Assembly (NCBI RefSeq): GCF_023370075.1
Contig: NZ_CP097152.1
Span: 124,001-188,000 of the forward strand
Direction: 5' to 3'
Length of the DNA stretch: 64,000 nucleotides
Origin: Deinococcus sp. QL22
Lineage (GTDB): Bacteria > Deinococcota > Deinococci > Deinococcales > Deinococcaceae
Part shown: piece after piece, positions 19,373 through 28,819 of the stretch
How the letters are laid out: every line of letters begins with the position of its first letter
Numbering within the stretch: position 1 is the stretch's first letter
Notes under the pieces: generated by a model
Told to the model about the DNA's origin: nothing
The model's input: only the letters and a program-made list of their open reading frames with translations
Databases searched by the model: none
Translations under genes and position numbers: made by a program

Positions 19373-19918
19373 ATGCGCGAGCCTCGACGCGTCCGGCCAG
19401 TCCATCTTCTGGTGGGCGCCCTGATTTTACTCAATCTTCAGCAGGCCTCCGCCCATAACTGGTGGTTCTGGCACTGGGACCAGAGCACGCTGGGCGTTGG
19501 TCTCTGGAATGACCTGGCAGAAACGGACGCTGTTCGTGCCGAGTGGGACAGCCGTACCGACCTGAGCCTGCCCCGGCGCAGTGAGCACACGGACATCAGC
19601 ATGTTTGGCGGCAACTTTGGTGACACCGGCTGGTGGGGGCTGGCGACCATTGAAGGCTGGGGTCTGGACTGGCCCTGGCACTGCCCGACCATTGGCGGGT
19701 GCCGCATCACCCACGGGCACGCCAGATTCAACAGTTTTTATGGCGGAACGACAGGAACTGGCAGCGGCAGTGACAAGCGCGGCGTGTATTGCCAGGAAAT
19801 CGGCCACCTCTTCGGAATCGACCACAGCAACACTGGGGATTGCATGGGCAAGACATATTTCAACACTGCCAACCTCTCCGGTCCACACAACTGGGCCGAC
19901 ATCAACAATCGGTACTGA
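19373..19918 (+). CDS. Secreted metalloprotease-like protein with QExxHxxGxxH signature
   Basis: The product has 181 residues with a signal peptide (LLVGALILLNLQQASA). The motif CQEIGHLFGIDHS near residue 140 is a matrixin/metzincin zinc site (HExxHxxGxxH) in which the first His is Gln. DCM follows, as in the Met-turn of such proteins. Two further Cys (CPTIGGC) may form a disulfide. A QExxH variant occurs in other bacterial secreted proteins, so the substitution is probably ancestral rather than damage. Catalysis is uncertain: zinc could be bound by the remaining His residues or lost. It is followed 20 bases later by another secreted protein, probably in one operon. Confidence 0.7.
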   Translation: MREPRRVRPVHLLVGALILLNLQQASAHNWWFWHWDQSTLGVGLWNDLAETDAVRAEWDSRTDLSLPRRSEHTDISMFGGNFGDTGWWGLATIEGWGLDWPWHCPTIGGCRITHGHARFNSFYGGTTGTGSGSDKRGVYCQEIGHLFGIDHSNTGDCMGKTYFNTANLSGPHNWADINNRY

Positions 19919-19938
19919 TGGCGTAGGAGGACTGCCCT

Positions 19939-20664
19939 ATGAAACTTTCACTTGTTGTCGCCGCCTTAAGCGGCCTGCTTGTGGTGCAGTGGCTGGCGCC
20001 ACTCCGCCCCAGGGGGCCTCAGGCTGCACCTGGCATGCACGCCAGTTGGGTCAATGTTGCTCGCTCTCTCGACGAAGCCGTCAAGCTCTCACAGACGGTG
20101 GTCGTGGCCCGGGTTGTGGGGGTCAAACGTGCCAGCGACCTGACCGTCAAGGCAGCCGGCGAGCCTAACGGCGTCGACCGTGTGCCTGTGGAGCGCGTGT
20201 TGCTGGAGGTTCAGGCCCTGTACGGCAGTGCGCCGCAACAGGTCACGCTGTTTCATACTGGCCTGAGCACCGGGCAGCTGACAGATCAGACGCCCCCGGA
20301 AAAGGCACCTGACTTGAAGCCCACGGATCAGGCGGCGCCTACCCAGACCTCGCCCCGGACCACCCTGCTCGAAGATGATCCCGAATACAAGGAAGGTCAG
20401 CAGTACGTGCTGTTCCTGCGCCCTGGGCCGGAGCTGGACGGCGAGAAAACCCTGCGGGTCATTGCGCCGGAAGGCCGCTACCTGCTGGAAGGACAACGGT
20501 TGATGGCGGTGACAACCCGCGGCGCCGCCAAGGAAATTGCGGGCCTGAGCCTTTCGCAACTCGCCGCGCGGCTCAAGGCGCTGTCCGCAACCCGGTTCCC
20601 AACGGGAGATGTCCAGCTGCTTCCGAACTCTCCTCTGGTGCCGGTCAAGCCCCCACCTCCCTGA
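19939..20664 (+). CDS. Secreted or membrane-anchored protein of unknown function
   Basis: The 241-residue product follows AGGAGG at proper spacing. Residues 3-20 are hydrophobic (SLVVAALSGLLVVQWLA), acting as signal or anchor. The body begins with a beta-rich stretch (LSQTVVVARVVGVKRAS, VERVLLEVQALYG) and later EGQQYVLFLRPGPEL, separated by a Pro/Thr-rich insert. This pattern resembles proteins that carry a short OB-like or Ig-like domain to the envelope. It sits 20 bases behind the QExxH protein, so the two may act together outside the cell. Confidence 0.7.
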   Translation: MKLSLVVAALSGLLVVQWLAPLRPRGPQAAPGMHASWVNVARSLDEAVKLSQTVVVARVVGVKRASDLTVKAAGEPNGVDRVPVERVLLEVQALYGSAPQQVTLFHTGLSTGQLTDQTPPEKAPDLKPTDQAAPTQTSPRTTLLEDDPEYKEGQQYVLFLRPGPELDGEKTLRVIAPEGRYLLEGQRLMAVTTRGAAKEIAGLSLSQLAARLKALSATRFPTGDVQLLPNSPLVPVKPPPP

Positions 20665-20893
20665 CACTCACCCACACCTGAATCGCTGGAAGTGCAAGGA
20701 GCACGCCCACCGTCGGGGGAATTCTTCCGATGATCGGCTTTAGCGCGTAGGCGATTGCGGAAGGCCTGGAAGCCCTGCTTCATCTCAGCTTGGAACCGCT
20801 GCTTGACGATATTGGCTCCGCCACAGCATTGATTGGCGGCTTCCTGTGCTTCTGCTGCTTTGTCCCCCTTAGGTCAAAGGATGAAGGTGCACC

Positions 20894-21520
20894 GTGGACA
20901 CCATGTTAATGGTCAAGGCCAACCCGAAACCGACCGCAGAGTCCTACTGCCTGCGCCTGGGACAACAGTTCTGCACGGCCTACGCCGCTGCACACCCCGA
21001 AACAATCATTACTGAGCTTGACCTCTACCGGGATCACATCCCCCTCATAGACAGTGAAATCATGTCCGCCTGGGGAAAACTGGCCAAACGCGAAGACCTC
21101 ACCTACAGCGAACAGAACAAGCTGGATCGTCTCAATGAAATTGTCGAACAGTTTATGCAGAATGACACCATCGTTTTCGTCGCTCCCATGTGGAATTTTG
21201 GCTACCCGCCGATGATGAAGGCCTACATGGATGCCATTGCGATTGCTGGCAAGACGTTTAAATACACGGTGCAGGGCCCGGTCGGATTGGTTACCGGTAA
21301 GAGAGCGGTTGTTCTAGAGGCACGAGGTGGCCTCTGGAGTGAGGGCGCTGGTTGCCAGCTGGAACATTCGTTCAGCCATCTGCGCGGATTTCTGGCTTTC
21401 CTGGGGATCACAGACGTCACACCAGTGTTCGCTGAAAATCTCAACGTAGACCCGGGAAGAGCCGAGGAGATTTTTGCTGTCGCTGCTCGACAGGCCAGGC
21501 AACTGGCCCATCATCTTTGA
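20894..21520 (+). CDS. FMN-dependent NADH:quinone reductase / azoreductase (AzoR family)
   Basis: The 208-residue flavodoxin-like protein has AzoR hallmarks: PMWNFGYPPMMKAYMDAI, the FMN-site AGKTFKYT, GPVGLVTGKRAVVLEARGG and a C-terminal helix. The start is GTG 20894, or ATG 20903 nine bases later; GAAGG upstream fits the GTG. AzoR enzymes reduce quinones and azo compounds with NADH in the cytoplasm, a role in electrophile stress. It lies alone between secreted-protein genes and an IS6 relic. Confidence 0.88.
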   Translation: MDTMLMVKANPKPTAESYCLRLGQQFCTAYAAAHPETIITELDLYRDHIPLIDSEIMSAWGKLAKREDLTYSEQNKLDRLNEIVEQFMQNDTIVFVAPMWNFGYPPMMKAYMDAIAIAGKTFKYTVQGPVGLVTGKRAVVLEARGGLWSEGAGCQLEHSFSHLRGFLAFLGITDVTPVFAENLNVDPGRAEEIFAVAARQARQLAHHL

Positions 21521-21699
21521 AGGGTTGTGTCAGGTTAGGTGAAGGTCATGTGGAACATGAGTCCAAGCGTACTCAAAGTCATGGCCGACTGGGGGAGAGC
21601 GGCCCTTCATTGCCAGCTATATTTTGTCTGGAACTAAATTAGGCTACGCTGACTCATCATTAGGCTACAAAAATAAAGTGGCATGAGTTACCAAACACT

Positions 21700-21990
21700 T
21701 AACTTGACAGAATCCGTCAATCAGATGCCACCGAAAACCGCGGCGGGGTTTTCGGTGGCGCAGTTCTTCCGCGAACAGTGGATTTCACTTGATACCTTAC
21801 TCGCGAAGGATCTCATGGCTGACCTGGATGCCGCGTTGGTGGAGTCATTCCTGAACATCTCTGTACCTCAGGGCGAAACGGTGGTACAGCCAGATGGCGT
21901 GCTGGATGATGGTCACCTTGAAGCGGTGGCGGTAGGGCTTGAGGTCAGCCACAGCGGGTCAGCCTCCCCCGATTCGGGAAGGCAACATCA
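21700..21990 (-). mobile_element. IS6-family right-end relic
   Basis: The segment matches the first third of the IS6 transposase read leftward, and ends at GATTCGGGAAGGCAACATC, the same outer end as at 27895-27912. It is truncated on its left near 21725, so only one terminal repeat remains. The corresponding transposase frame is broken. Confidence 0.65.
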
Positions 21991-22270
21991 TCGTTGGGTT
22001 TGATCCTGTTGATCTGCTTACAACCTGACGGCTCCTCTGATCATCAGGAGCAAGATCGCCGAGAAACCCTGCTTATTGCAGCTGTCGGAAGAAGCCAGCT
22101 AGATATACATTGCAGAAAATCAATATGCTTGAGGCCACTTCAGCGCAACCTTTATCCCCAAAACTGTTAGACATCAACGGGGAGTCCCGGTCAACAGCAG
22201 AGTAAGGAGGAGGCCACCTGTTGAATGGGCGGCATGCATTTTGACGATACGGTGGTCTTCCGCTCCCCTC

Positions 22271-22876
22271 TTACTGCTCGTTCAGCCGCTTTAATACCGT
22301 TTGAAGTGTGGAGGAGGGGAGGCCTTGCAAGAAGGGATTGACGGCCGGGGAAAGCTGTACCGCAGCTACTGTCGCCTGACCTCCAGGCACCTGAAAGGCC
22401 AGCCGAAAAAACTCGGGGCTAGGAGCGTCTTCTGTCCGCACCAGGCGGCTGCGGGCGAGAATCTGCGCCACCTGTTGTTCGCGCCGTAGCCGGCCCGAAA
22501 CCAGCAGTCGCTGACCGTCGGCACCCAACGCCACTTGAATCTGGTTGAGCGTATGGTCTACTCGGGCCGTACTCAGTACTGTGAACCGGCCCAAGTCTGA
22601 AAGCACTTTCGTCAAAGCTGCCCGGTCTTCGATCATCGGCACTGCTGATGTAGGGCGCAGCAATTCGGCGAGTGCGCCCACAGTCACCAACAGTTCGAAT
22701 ATGGACGGCTGCCAGCGTGTGAGGGGTTTCACCGTCTGTAGAGAGACAGAATCGGAGCGTACAACGGGCCGAAATACGCTTGCCGAGGAGCCAAACGCCG
22801 GAGCACCTGCCAGTAACACCACTGCCAGACCGAGAACTGAACGCGAAAAGGAAAAGACTGTGGATCTTGTGGACAT
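22271..22876 (-). CDS. Secreted protein of unknown function
   Basis: The ATG at 22876 has AGGAG eight bases upstream. The 201-residue product has a signal peptide (VLGLAVVLLAGAPAFGSSA). The mature part is mostly helical, with a strand region VDHTLNQIQVALGADGQRLLV and an Arg-rich helix RLRREQQVAQILARSRLV. I see no catalytic motif or known family. Its upstream neighbour region is 450 bases of unannotated DNA, so it is probably monocistronic. Confidence 0.65.
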   Translation of the reverse strand: MSTRSTVFSFSRSVLGLAVVLLAGAPAFGSSASVFRPVVRSDSVSLQTVKPLTRWQPSIFELLVTVGALAELLRPTSAVPMIEDRAALTKVLSDLGRFTVLSTARVDHTLNQIQVALGADGQRLLVSGRLRREQQVAQILARSRLVRTEDAPSPEFFRLAFQVPGGQATVAAVQLSPAVNPFLQGLPSSTLQTVLKRLNEQ

Positions 22877-23326
22877 GACGTCTCCTGTAACGTTGGAAAC
22901 CAGACGCGCGAATCAACCGTCAGCAGCCGAACGCAGCCAAAACCATTGTTCATGAGCGAGTTGACCTTGTTCTGACCTGAGAGGGCATTTGTTCCTGAGA
23001 CGCTCACAACATACTTGGCGGAATTCTTTCCGTTCATCTGGACTCCGTCCTGTCGCTCGCCTTTGGAGCATCTTTGGATAGAGGCCGGTTGTAAGGGGCT
23101 CCCTTGCTCTCTGTGAAAGCTTTTCAATCCCAGTTGAACCGGACGTCGCATCTTGTGGATTTTGATCGGAGGACAGATCAGTCATCAATACCGAATTCAG
23201 GCTAAGGTCGGTGGCAAAACTAAGCGGGGTGCAAAGATGAACGACTTTCTAGAATGGTCAGGGATCAGAGCCGGTTCGTAGACCCTCTGTTTCGGCAACT
23301 CTTTACAGGGCGCGAGGAGCCAGAAC
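22877..23326. other. Intergenic, no supported gene
   Basis: The leftward half presumably contains the promoter of the secreted protein at 22271. Overlapping short frames without ribosome sites are the only open sequence. Confidence 0.35.
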
Positions 23327-23351
23327 AAAAGGGAGGCCCGATCAGCCTCCC
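23327..23351 (-). terminator. Intrinsic terminator for the leftward metalloprotease gene
   Basis: Read leftward, GGGAGGC - loop - GCCTCCC is followed by TTTTGTT. It lies 125 bases past the metalloprotease stop. A second hairpin with 11-bp arms (23377-23412) lies between them. Confidence 0.6.
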
Positions 23352-23475
23352 CAACGTTCAGAGCATTTCCCAAGGAGGGAGTGGACGCCAAGACTTCCTT
23401 TCGTCCACTCCCTTCTTCTCGGCAACATTCTCCCTTCCGATCGGTCGCCTTCCAATGTTCAGGTCAGCAGCTGTT

Positions 23476-25587
23476 TTAAGGAGCGAGGCGCTTGACCCGC
23501 TGCGCTGCGGTTTCTTCAGGGCGCTGCACAGGCCCCTGTACGGGCCGCATATGGTTTACAGCGCGCGCAGGCTTGACCTCTGCCGCAGACAACTGACCCA
23601 CGCGGTTGTACCATTTATATCCCTCGACATTAACTCCATTGGCCCGGGCCGCCGTCAACACAGTGCGGTAGCCATCGTGGGCCAAGCGGGCAGCGGTGGC
23701 ATACTGGCGAGCCTGATAGGCCGCGATTGATTGCGTGAAGGCCTGATCCGCTTGCTGAGCGGCGGCGCTGACCTCAGGCACTTTCGCAGCGTTTTGGGTC
23801 AGGGTCAAAATGGCATTGCTGTTGGTGAGATAGGCAGTCGTCAAGTAACGGTACTGGGCATCCAAATTGAATTGCCCAAAGACTTTAGAGAGGTTGTTAT
23901 AGCTCATGACGCTGTGTACCTCATCGCCGACGTTCACGAAGTTGGTATCGCCACTTGGGCCGTAGTCTTCATTGCGCTCGCTGTCGTAACCGTCGTGCGG
24001 GTGAGACTGACTGAGGTGGTGACCCGACTCGTGTACCACCGTATCGGTAAAACCGTACCCTGCGTCCAGCAGATCCGGGGTCAGGTAATTGACGGTCATG
24101 GTCTGGGTGCCGGTCACGCCGTCGTCGAGCGCTTGCCCCAGCAGGCCAAAATTGGGCGTTTTAGGATCACCGTCGTTAAAGAGGTAGGTGGCCAGATTGT
24201 ACTGGGTGGGGGTCAGCTGGGCGCGTTCGCGTACCTCTTTCTGAGCCAGCTGGAAGAACTGTTCTCCGTTGGCATCGACGTAATCCGGTGAACAGGCGTC
24301 GTCTGTTGGCAGCGGGAAGAAGCAGCGGTAGGCAGCGGCCAAGTCGCCGCTCAGCGGAGTTTCCCGGACGCTGTGGCTCCACTGTACGAAGGGATTGAGA
24401 ACCGACACCCGATCCTGAATCAGTTGCGGTTGCAGCACTCGGCTGGCAGGAGCCGCCTCTGTGCCCTGTCCGAGCGCCAGATCCAGGTGAATCTGCTCAG
24501 GCATTTCCGGGGGCGTCAGGGCCACCCTGTACAGGGCACTGGGGGTAAACAACAAGTTGATGCCGACATACCGCACGACCTTGCCCAGGTCAGCCGTAAT
24601 GTTGGAGGCGTAGGCCGCGCTGGCCTTGCGGGTGCCGTATTCCCAGATGGGCGGCATCCGTTTGTCATAGATTTGGTCGCCGTCCAGATCTGCGTTGGTC
24701 ACGTCCCAAGCATTGGTCCAGTAATCGGGGTTGGCCGACTGATCATAGAACCAGATGCGCTTGGCTGCTGTCTGGTCAGCGCTGGGCGTGCCGCCCCAAG
24801 CCACAGTGCGGCGGCTGCTGCGGGCACCGAAGTTGTTCTGGGTGTCGGTTTCGACCGAGTCGGCACGCTCATGGCTGTAGCTGTGGAATTTGAAATCGGG
24901 ACGGCCGTACCAGTTGATCAAAAAGACCGTGTGCTGCGTGGGATCTACGCCGGCTTTGCTGGCATTGTCAGCCAACCATTGCTCGACCAACGCGCCGTCG
25001 ACCTCAAAGTTTCCAGTGATTTCGCGGGCAATGTTGGTCGCAGGCACCGGACAGGCGTAGACGGGTGTGTCTTCGCCAGTAATACTCAGCCGCTTGACCA
25101 CATCACTTTGACAGTTGTACTGGGCAGAGGCGAGATTGAGATAGGTCAAGCCGTCTTGCTTGATCGACTGCTCTTTACCTGAAGCTTGCAGAAAGGCAAA
25201 GAACTCATTTTCGAACGAAGTGTTTGCGTTGATCATGTTGTACTCGAACTCAAAATCATTGCCCGTGAGTTCGGGGGTGCCGTAAAAGCTGGGATAGCGG
25301 TTGATGGTCTGGTACGTAGAGGGCAACTCGCTGCGCAAACCCGCAAAGTTGAGCTCACGTGGGTCGGCGACTTGGCCCGGCGAAGTTCCCCGGTAACCGA
25401 TATTGACGATATTGATGTTGAGTTGTTGTTTGATGACGCCGCGCTTGCCCGGCGCCAAGGTTTTCAGTTGATTGAAGGTTGACGGATCGGGTGACGGCTC
25501 CGGCGGTAGTGGGTCTGGAGAGACGTTGTTGCAAGCGGACAGCAGACCAAGCGTCAACAGAGATAGGCTGAGGTGTTTTATGTTCAT
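23476..25587 (-). CDS. Lipoprotein zinc metalloprotease with HESGHH motif
   Basis: The ATG at 25587 follows GGGAG; the open frame to 25743 lacks a ribosome site. The 703-residue product has lipobox LSAC. Near residue 545, VVHESGHHLSQSHPHDG gives the HExxH zinc site with a likely third His ligand, and EVHSVMSY nearby resembles a Met-turn, so a gluzincin/metzincin-like extracellular protease is likely. Most of the N-terminal 500 residues belong to no domain I recognise. It is intact, monocistronic and faces an IS4 insertion about 200 bases upstream of its start. Confidence 0.78.
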   Translation of the reverse strand: MNIKHLSLSLLTLGLLSACNNVSPDPLPPEPSPDPSTFNQLKTLAPGKRGVIKQQLNINIVNIGYRGTSPGQVADPRELNFAGLRSELPSTYQTINRYPSFYGTPELTGNDFEFEYNMINANTSFENEFFAFLQASGKEQSIKQDGLTYLNLASAQYNCQSDVVKRLSITGEDTPVYACPVPATNIAREITGNFEVDGALVEQWLADNASKAGVDPTQHTVFLINWYGRPDFKFHSYSHERADSVETDTQNNFGARSSRRTVAWGGTPSADQTAAKRIWFYDQSANPDYWTNAWDVTNADLDGDQIYDKRMPPIWEYGTRKASAAYASNITADLGKVVRYVGINLLFTPSALYRVALTPPEMPEQIHLDLALGQGTEAAPASRVLQPQLIQDRVSVLNPFVQWSHSVRETPLSGDLAAAYRCFFPLPTDDACSPDYVDANGEQFFQLAQKEVRERAQLTPTQYNLATYLFNDGDPKTPNFGLLGQALDDGVTGTQTMTVNYLTPDLLDAGYGFTDTVVHESGHHLSQSHPHDGYDSERNEDYGPSGDTNFVNVGDEVHSVMSYNNLSKVFGQFNLDAQYRYLTTAYLTNSNAILTLTQNAAKVPEVSAAAQQADQAFTQSIAAYQARQYATAARLAHDGYRTVLTAARANGVNVEGYKWYNRVGQLSAAEVKPARAVNHMRPVQGPVQRPEETAAQRVKRLAP

Positions 25588-25781
25588 ATGAACTCCCAGT
25601 GAGGTGAGGGGATCAGCAAAGAGTGACGGAAACCGCTGCCAGGTGACCAGCAGGCCGAAGCAGGTGGAATAGTGCCTACAGCCTAACCCAAATGGCCCGG
25701 CGTGAGTGCCAAAGCCCTGTACAGGTCTCAAGTATCTGGGCATGTTTCAAAAATTTCGACGGAACACGGCTTAAGGTTGCA

Positions 25782-27059
25782 CTTCGCAGGGCTGATGGCC
25801 TGACACAATTTATGAGAAAGCGTCCCCGGTAGGGGACACTTTCTGTTTGTGAAGACCGAAAATGCCACCGGGGACGCCCCCCGACTGTACCAAGCGATCC
25901 TGCCCCACCTCCACCCCGCCCTGTGGAACGACGTCCGCAACGCCCGTACGCTGGCCTGGATGGTCAGCGGCTTGGTGCTGTCCCAGAGCGTTTCCATTCC
26001 CTCCTGGCTGCCGCACATCCACTCCCAGGCCACGGTCGCCCAGAGCACCGAACGTCGCTGCCGACGGTGGCTGGAGAATCCAGCCATCGCCCCTGGCGTG
26101 TATGGCCCCTGATTACCCGAGCCTTGCGGGATTGGGGCCCGCATTCTGACGCTGGCGCTGGACACCAGCATCCTGTTCGGACGCTTCTGTCTGATCCGGG
26201 TGGCCGTCCTCTACCGGGGACGCGCGGTACCGCTCGTCTCCCGCGTCCTAGAGCATGCCAGTGCTCAGGTCGGCACCGAACAACTCCTGCCTGTCCTCGC
26301 CGAGGTCAAAGGCCTGCTGGATTTTCTTGGGCTGCACGATGTTCGACTCCTGGCGGATCGGGGTTTTTGCGACACGGCCTTGATGGGCTGGCTCCGCGTC
26401 TGCGGATGGCACTTCCGCATCCGCATCAAATCGAGCCTGATTCTGGCCGCTCCAGACGGGCAACGGGTCTGCACCATCGGGAAATCAAACTCGCAGCGCG
26501 CGAAACGCGCTGCTTCCACAACGTCACGATCACCGGACACCGATTTGGGCCGGTGGGAGCTCTGGGCCGTCCCACGGACGGCCCAGAGCAGTGGCAGGTG
26601 GTGAGCGATGAACCCACCAGTCGTGCAACGTTTGCTGAGTACGGCGAGCGCTTCCAAATAGAGGAAGGATTCTTGGATGATAAGAGTGGCCTCTTCGGTC
26701 TGGAGGACTCCAAACTGCGTGATGCCGCCAGCCTCGAACGCCTGATCCTGGTGATCTCTGTGGCCACGCTCCTGCTCGTCTCCGAAGGACTCCAGCTCGT
26801 GCAGCAGGGTGTGCGCAGAACCATTGATCCCCATTGGAACCGCGCCCTGAGCTATTTGAAACTTGGTTTACGCGGCGTCCACTTCGCGCTGAGCCGGGGC
26901 AGGCAGTACTCAACCGCCTGACGCCCGGAGGCGCCGATCCGGCGCCTCCCGGACGTCGCAAGAAATCGCATGTCAGTTCTGTGGACGCTTTAGAAGGCGG
27001 CTGGGTGCTCAGATTTCGCTCTCCCTCATAAATTGTGTCAGGCCGTCAGCTTCGCAGGG
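25782..27059 (+). mobile_element. IS4-family insertion sequence with 10-bp target duplication
   Basis: Inverted ends at 25792 and 27049 share CTGRYGGCCTGACACAATT and the following TATGAG, with one mismatch across 25 bases. The 10-bp direct repeat CTTCGCAGGG lies immediately outside (25782-25791 and 27050-27059), matching the 10-12 bp duplications known for IS4. The element is about 1.26 kb and has one transposase gene, frameshifted. Confidence 0.85.
25849..26921 (+). pseudogene. IS4-family transposase, frameshifted
   Basis: Three segments in two frames complete one DDE transposase: [19 protein letters not shown] at the start, [12 protein letters not shown] with the first catalytic Asp, [16 protein letters not shown] with the second, and [20 protein letters not shown] with the catalytic Glu. 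Frame is lost at about 26108 (a C short), regained at about 26137 (two bases short in GGGG) and lost again at about 26470 (a G short in GGG). All are in homopolymer runs, although the ends and target duplication look fresh. Confidence 0.75.
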
Positions 27060-27109
27060 TCTTCTTTTTTAGGCATCACTTGGAGAGGTCTGGACACAGC
27101 AGTTCTGAC

Positions 27110-27915
27110 GGTTGTGTTGCCTTAATCCGGGGTTGGATATGGGGAGGACAGGGGTGGCCTGAGATTCAGGCCATCCCTGCTGCAACCGCAGACCACGTCT
27201 GAAAGGCGGGCTTTTGATGTCCTCTTCTGGTCGAGGCGGAAACGCTGGTTCGCGAGTGATGGTGGAGGTTGGTGATCCGTGCGTGCAAACTCAGGAATTC
27301 TTGAGCGCGTTTCCGCCGCCCCAATCCCTGCTGACTTCGCTCTTGTCGCCGTGTAGATCGATGTTCCTGCTCAATCAAATTAGTGCAGCGTGCCCTGGCG
27401 ACCACCTGCAGGTGGTTGACGTGAACGAGGCTCGAGATCTCCCGAATCGCGGCACCGGAGCTTCGCAGCCCATCCGTGTGGATCACCTCTGGGACGTCAT
27501 CTTCACCCAGCAGCCGCGTCAGAAAAGTTGTTGCTGCTCCTCGGTCTCGGTGCCGCCCAAGCAAGATGCCCTGCACAAAACCGTGCTCGTCCACACCCCG
27601 CCACAACCCGTGTCGGATGCCATCCACCGTCGTGCAGACCTCATTCAGAGACCACCGGGAACCCGCCGGGGTTCCCGGTGGCGCAGTTCTTCAGCGAACA
27701 GAGGGCCGAATTTCATGCACCACTCGCGCAACGTTTCGTGGCTGACTTGGCTGCTGCGCTGGTGCAGCACTTCCTGCACGTCACGGTCACTGAGAGGGAA
27801 ACGGTGATACAGCCAAACGGCGTGCTGGATGATGGTCACCTTGAAGCGGTGGCGGTAGGGCTTGAGGTCAGTCACAGCGGGTCAGCCTCCCCCGATTCGG
27901 TGAAGGCAACATCAT
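27110..27915 (-). mobile_element. IS6-family insertion sequence, nearly complete
   Basis: Ends carry TGTTGCCTT in inverted orientation (27115-27123 and 27903-27911). The element is about 0.8 kb, the usual IS6 size, and holds one leftward transposase. It sits 50 bases from the IS4 copy. No convincing 8-bp target duplication is visible. Confidence 0.75.
27166..27875 (-). pseudogene. IS6-family transposase, one-base frameshift
   Basis: The N-terminal part (VWLYHRFPLSDRDVQEVL, TLREWCMKFGPLFAEEL) is separated from the catalytic part (HGLWRGVDEHGFVQGILL, ARCTNLIEQEHRSTRRQ) by the loss of one G at about 27655, in CGGCGGG where CGGCGGGG restores the frame. With that base the DDE protein would be about 236 residues. 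It could be an assembly error or true inactivation. Confidence 0.75.
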
Positions 27916-27936
27916 CCTTTCCACACGAGAACTCCA

Positions 27937-28347
27937 ATGAAAAAAGCCTTGGTTCACTCGCTGCTGTGCTCGCTGGCTCTCGCTTCCTGCGCCCCGATGG
28001 CCTAACTCCTCCAGCCTGCCGAGCGCGGCACCCTGACCCGCGACGGCTTCAGCCTGGTGCTGACTAATCCCGGCCCGGACGCCCTCACTGGCGACCCGAC
28101 CAAGCCCACAGACGGCCCGGCGCTGACCATCGACACGTCGGACACGCTGCGCTTGGATGCGGTGGCGCAGGCCTGGTGCACGTCCGAGAAGATTTCGATT
28201 GGTCTGCGCTGGTCGTGCAACGTGCCGAACCTGCTGCCGGGCACTCAGGTGCGGGTGCGGTTCGAAGGCGGCACCGTGATCGACGCAACCGTGCTGGCGT
28301 ATCGCCCTGGCAGCGGCATCCGTCCCGTGTCGGTCTGGCTGAAGTAA
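27937..28347 (+). pseudogene. Small lipoprotein with premature TAA at codon 23
   Basis: ATG 27937 opens a lipoprotein signal (VHSLLCSLALASCAPMA, lipobox LASC) and meets TAA. The same frame continues as a clean beta-rich protein (LTRDGFSLVLTNPGPDALTG, TQVRVRFEGGTVIDATVLAY) to 28347. A single substitution, for example CAA to TAA, explains the interruption. About 136 residues if repaired. Function unknown; it is followed three bases later by the DUF6527-like gene. Confidence 0.6.
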
Positions 28348-28350
28348 GCC

Positions 28351-28655
28351 GTGAAGGTTCGGCAGTGGACATACCCGGAGGCCGGGCAGGGATTTCCTTC
28401 CGATGCAAAGGCGGCGGCGGATACCACTGCGTGACGACCACCGGGCAAGGGGCCTGGACATGGAACGGTGACACTGGGAAACCAGTGCTGTCCCCATCGG
28501 CCCTGGTCACGCTGAAGTATCCCGACAAGACGCACGTGTGCCACACGTTTGTCGGCTGCAATGGCGCTCAGCCAAGCGAGATCATCTTCTTGAGCGACTG
28601 CACGCACCACCTCGCGGGGCAGGTGCGGGAGTTGCCCGACTGGACGGATCTCTGA
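28351..28655 (+). pseudogene. DUF6527-like protein, one-base frameshift
   Basis: The GTG at 28351 gives VKVRQWTYPEAGQGF. After a T is lost in the TTT run at about 28391, the other frame continues FRCKGGGGYHCVTT, WTWNGDTGKPVLSPS, CHTFVGCNG and IIFLSDCTHHLAGQV, the DUF6527 signature of paired Cys and a DCTH motif. The family often accompanies phage or plasmid genes and has no established biochemical role known to me. About 101 residues if repaired. Confidence 0.65.
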
Positions 28656-28684
28656 GCAGTGCTGGTACCACCCTTCTCCAACCA

Positions 28685-28728
28685 AGCGCCCCCGCCCCAG
28701 CTTTGGCTGGATGGCGGGGGCGCTTTTT
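28685..28728 (+). terminator. Intrinsic terminator, first of three similar copies
   Basis: AGCGCCCCCGCC pairs with GGCGGGGGCGCT around an inner CCAGC-TTT-GGCTGG hairpin, then TTTTT. Closely related structures stand at 31344 and 32873. Confidence 0.9.
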
Positions 28729-28819
28729 GCGTGTGGGTCAGACTACTTGTGGCATGCTTTGAGGGAGTTGATACCCTCTTCCCACTCCTCAGACCGAGTG
28801 ATGTTGAGCAAGTGAAACT

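Noticed and set aside
21637..21669. Direct repeat ATTAGGCTAC twice, as an operator
   Set aside because: Only two copies, at a distance, with no adjacent intact gene to regulate.
22150..22165. TTTATCCCCA as part of a replication origin
   Set aside because: Single imperfect DnaA-box-like match without other boxes, AT-rich unwinding region or rep gene nearby.
24373..25482. Plus-strand frames opposite the metalloprotease
   Set aside because: Shadow frames of the minus-strand gene, no motif.
135..28347. Stop-codon reassignment or selenocysteine readthrough
   Set aside because: TAA, TAG and TGA all occur as internal stops, and many intact genes end normally with each of them.
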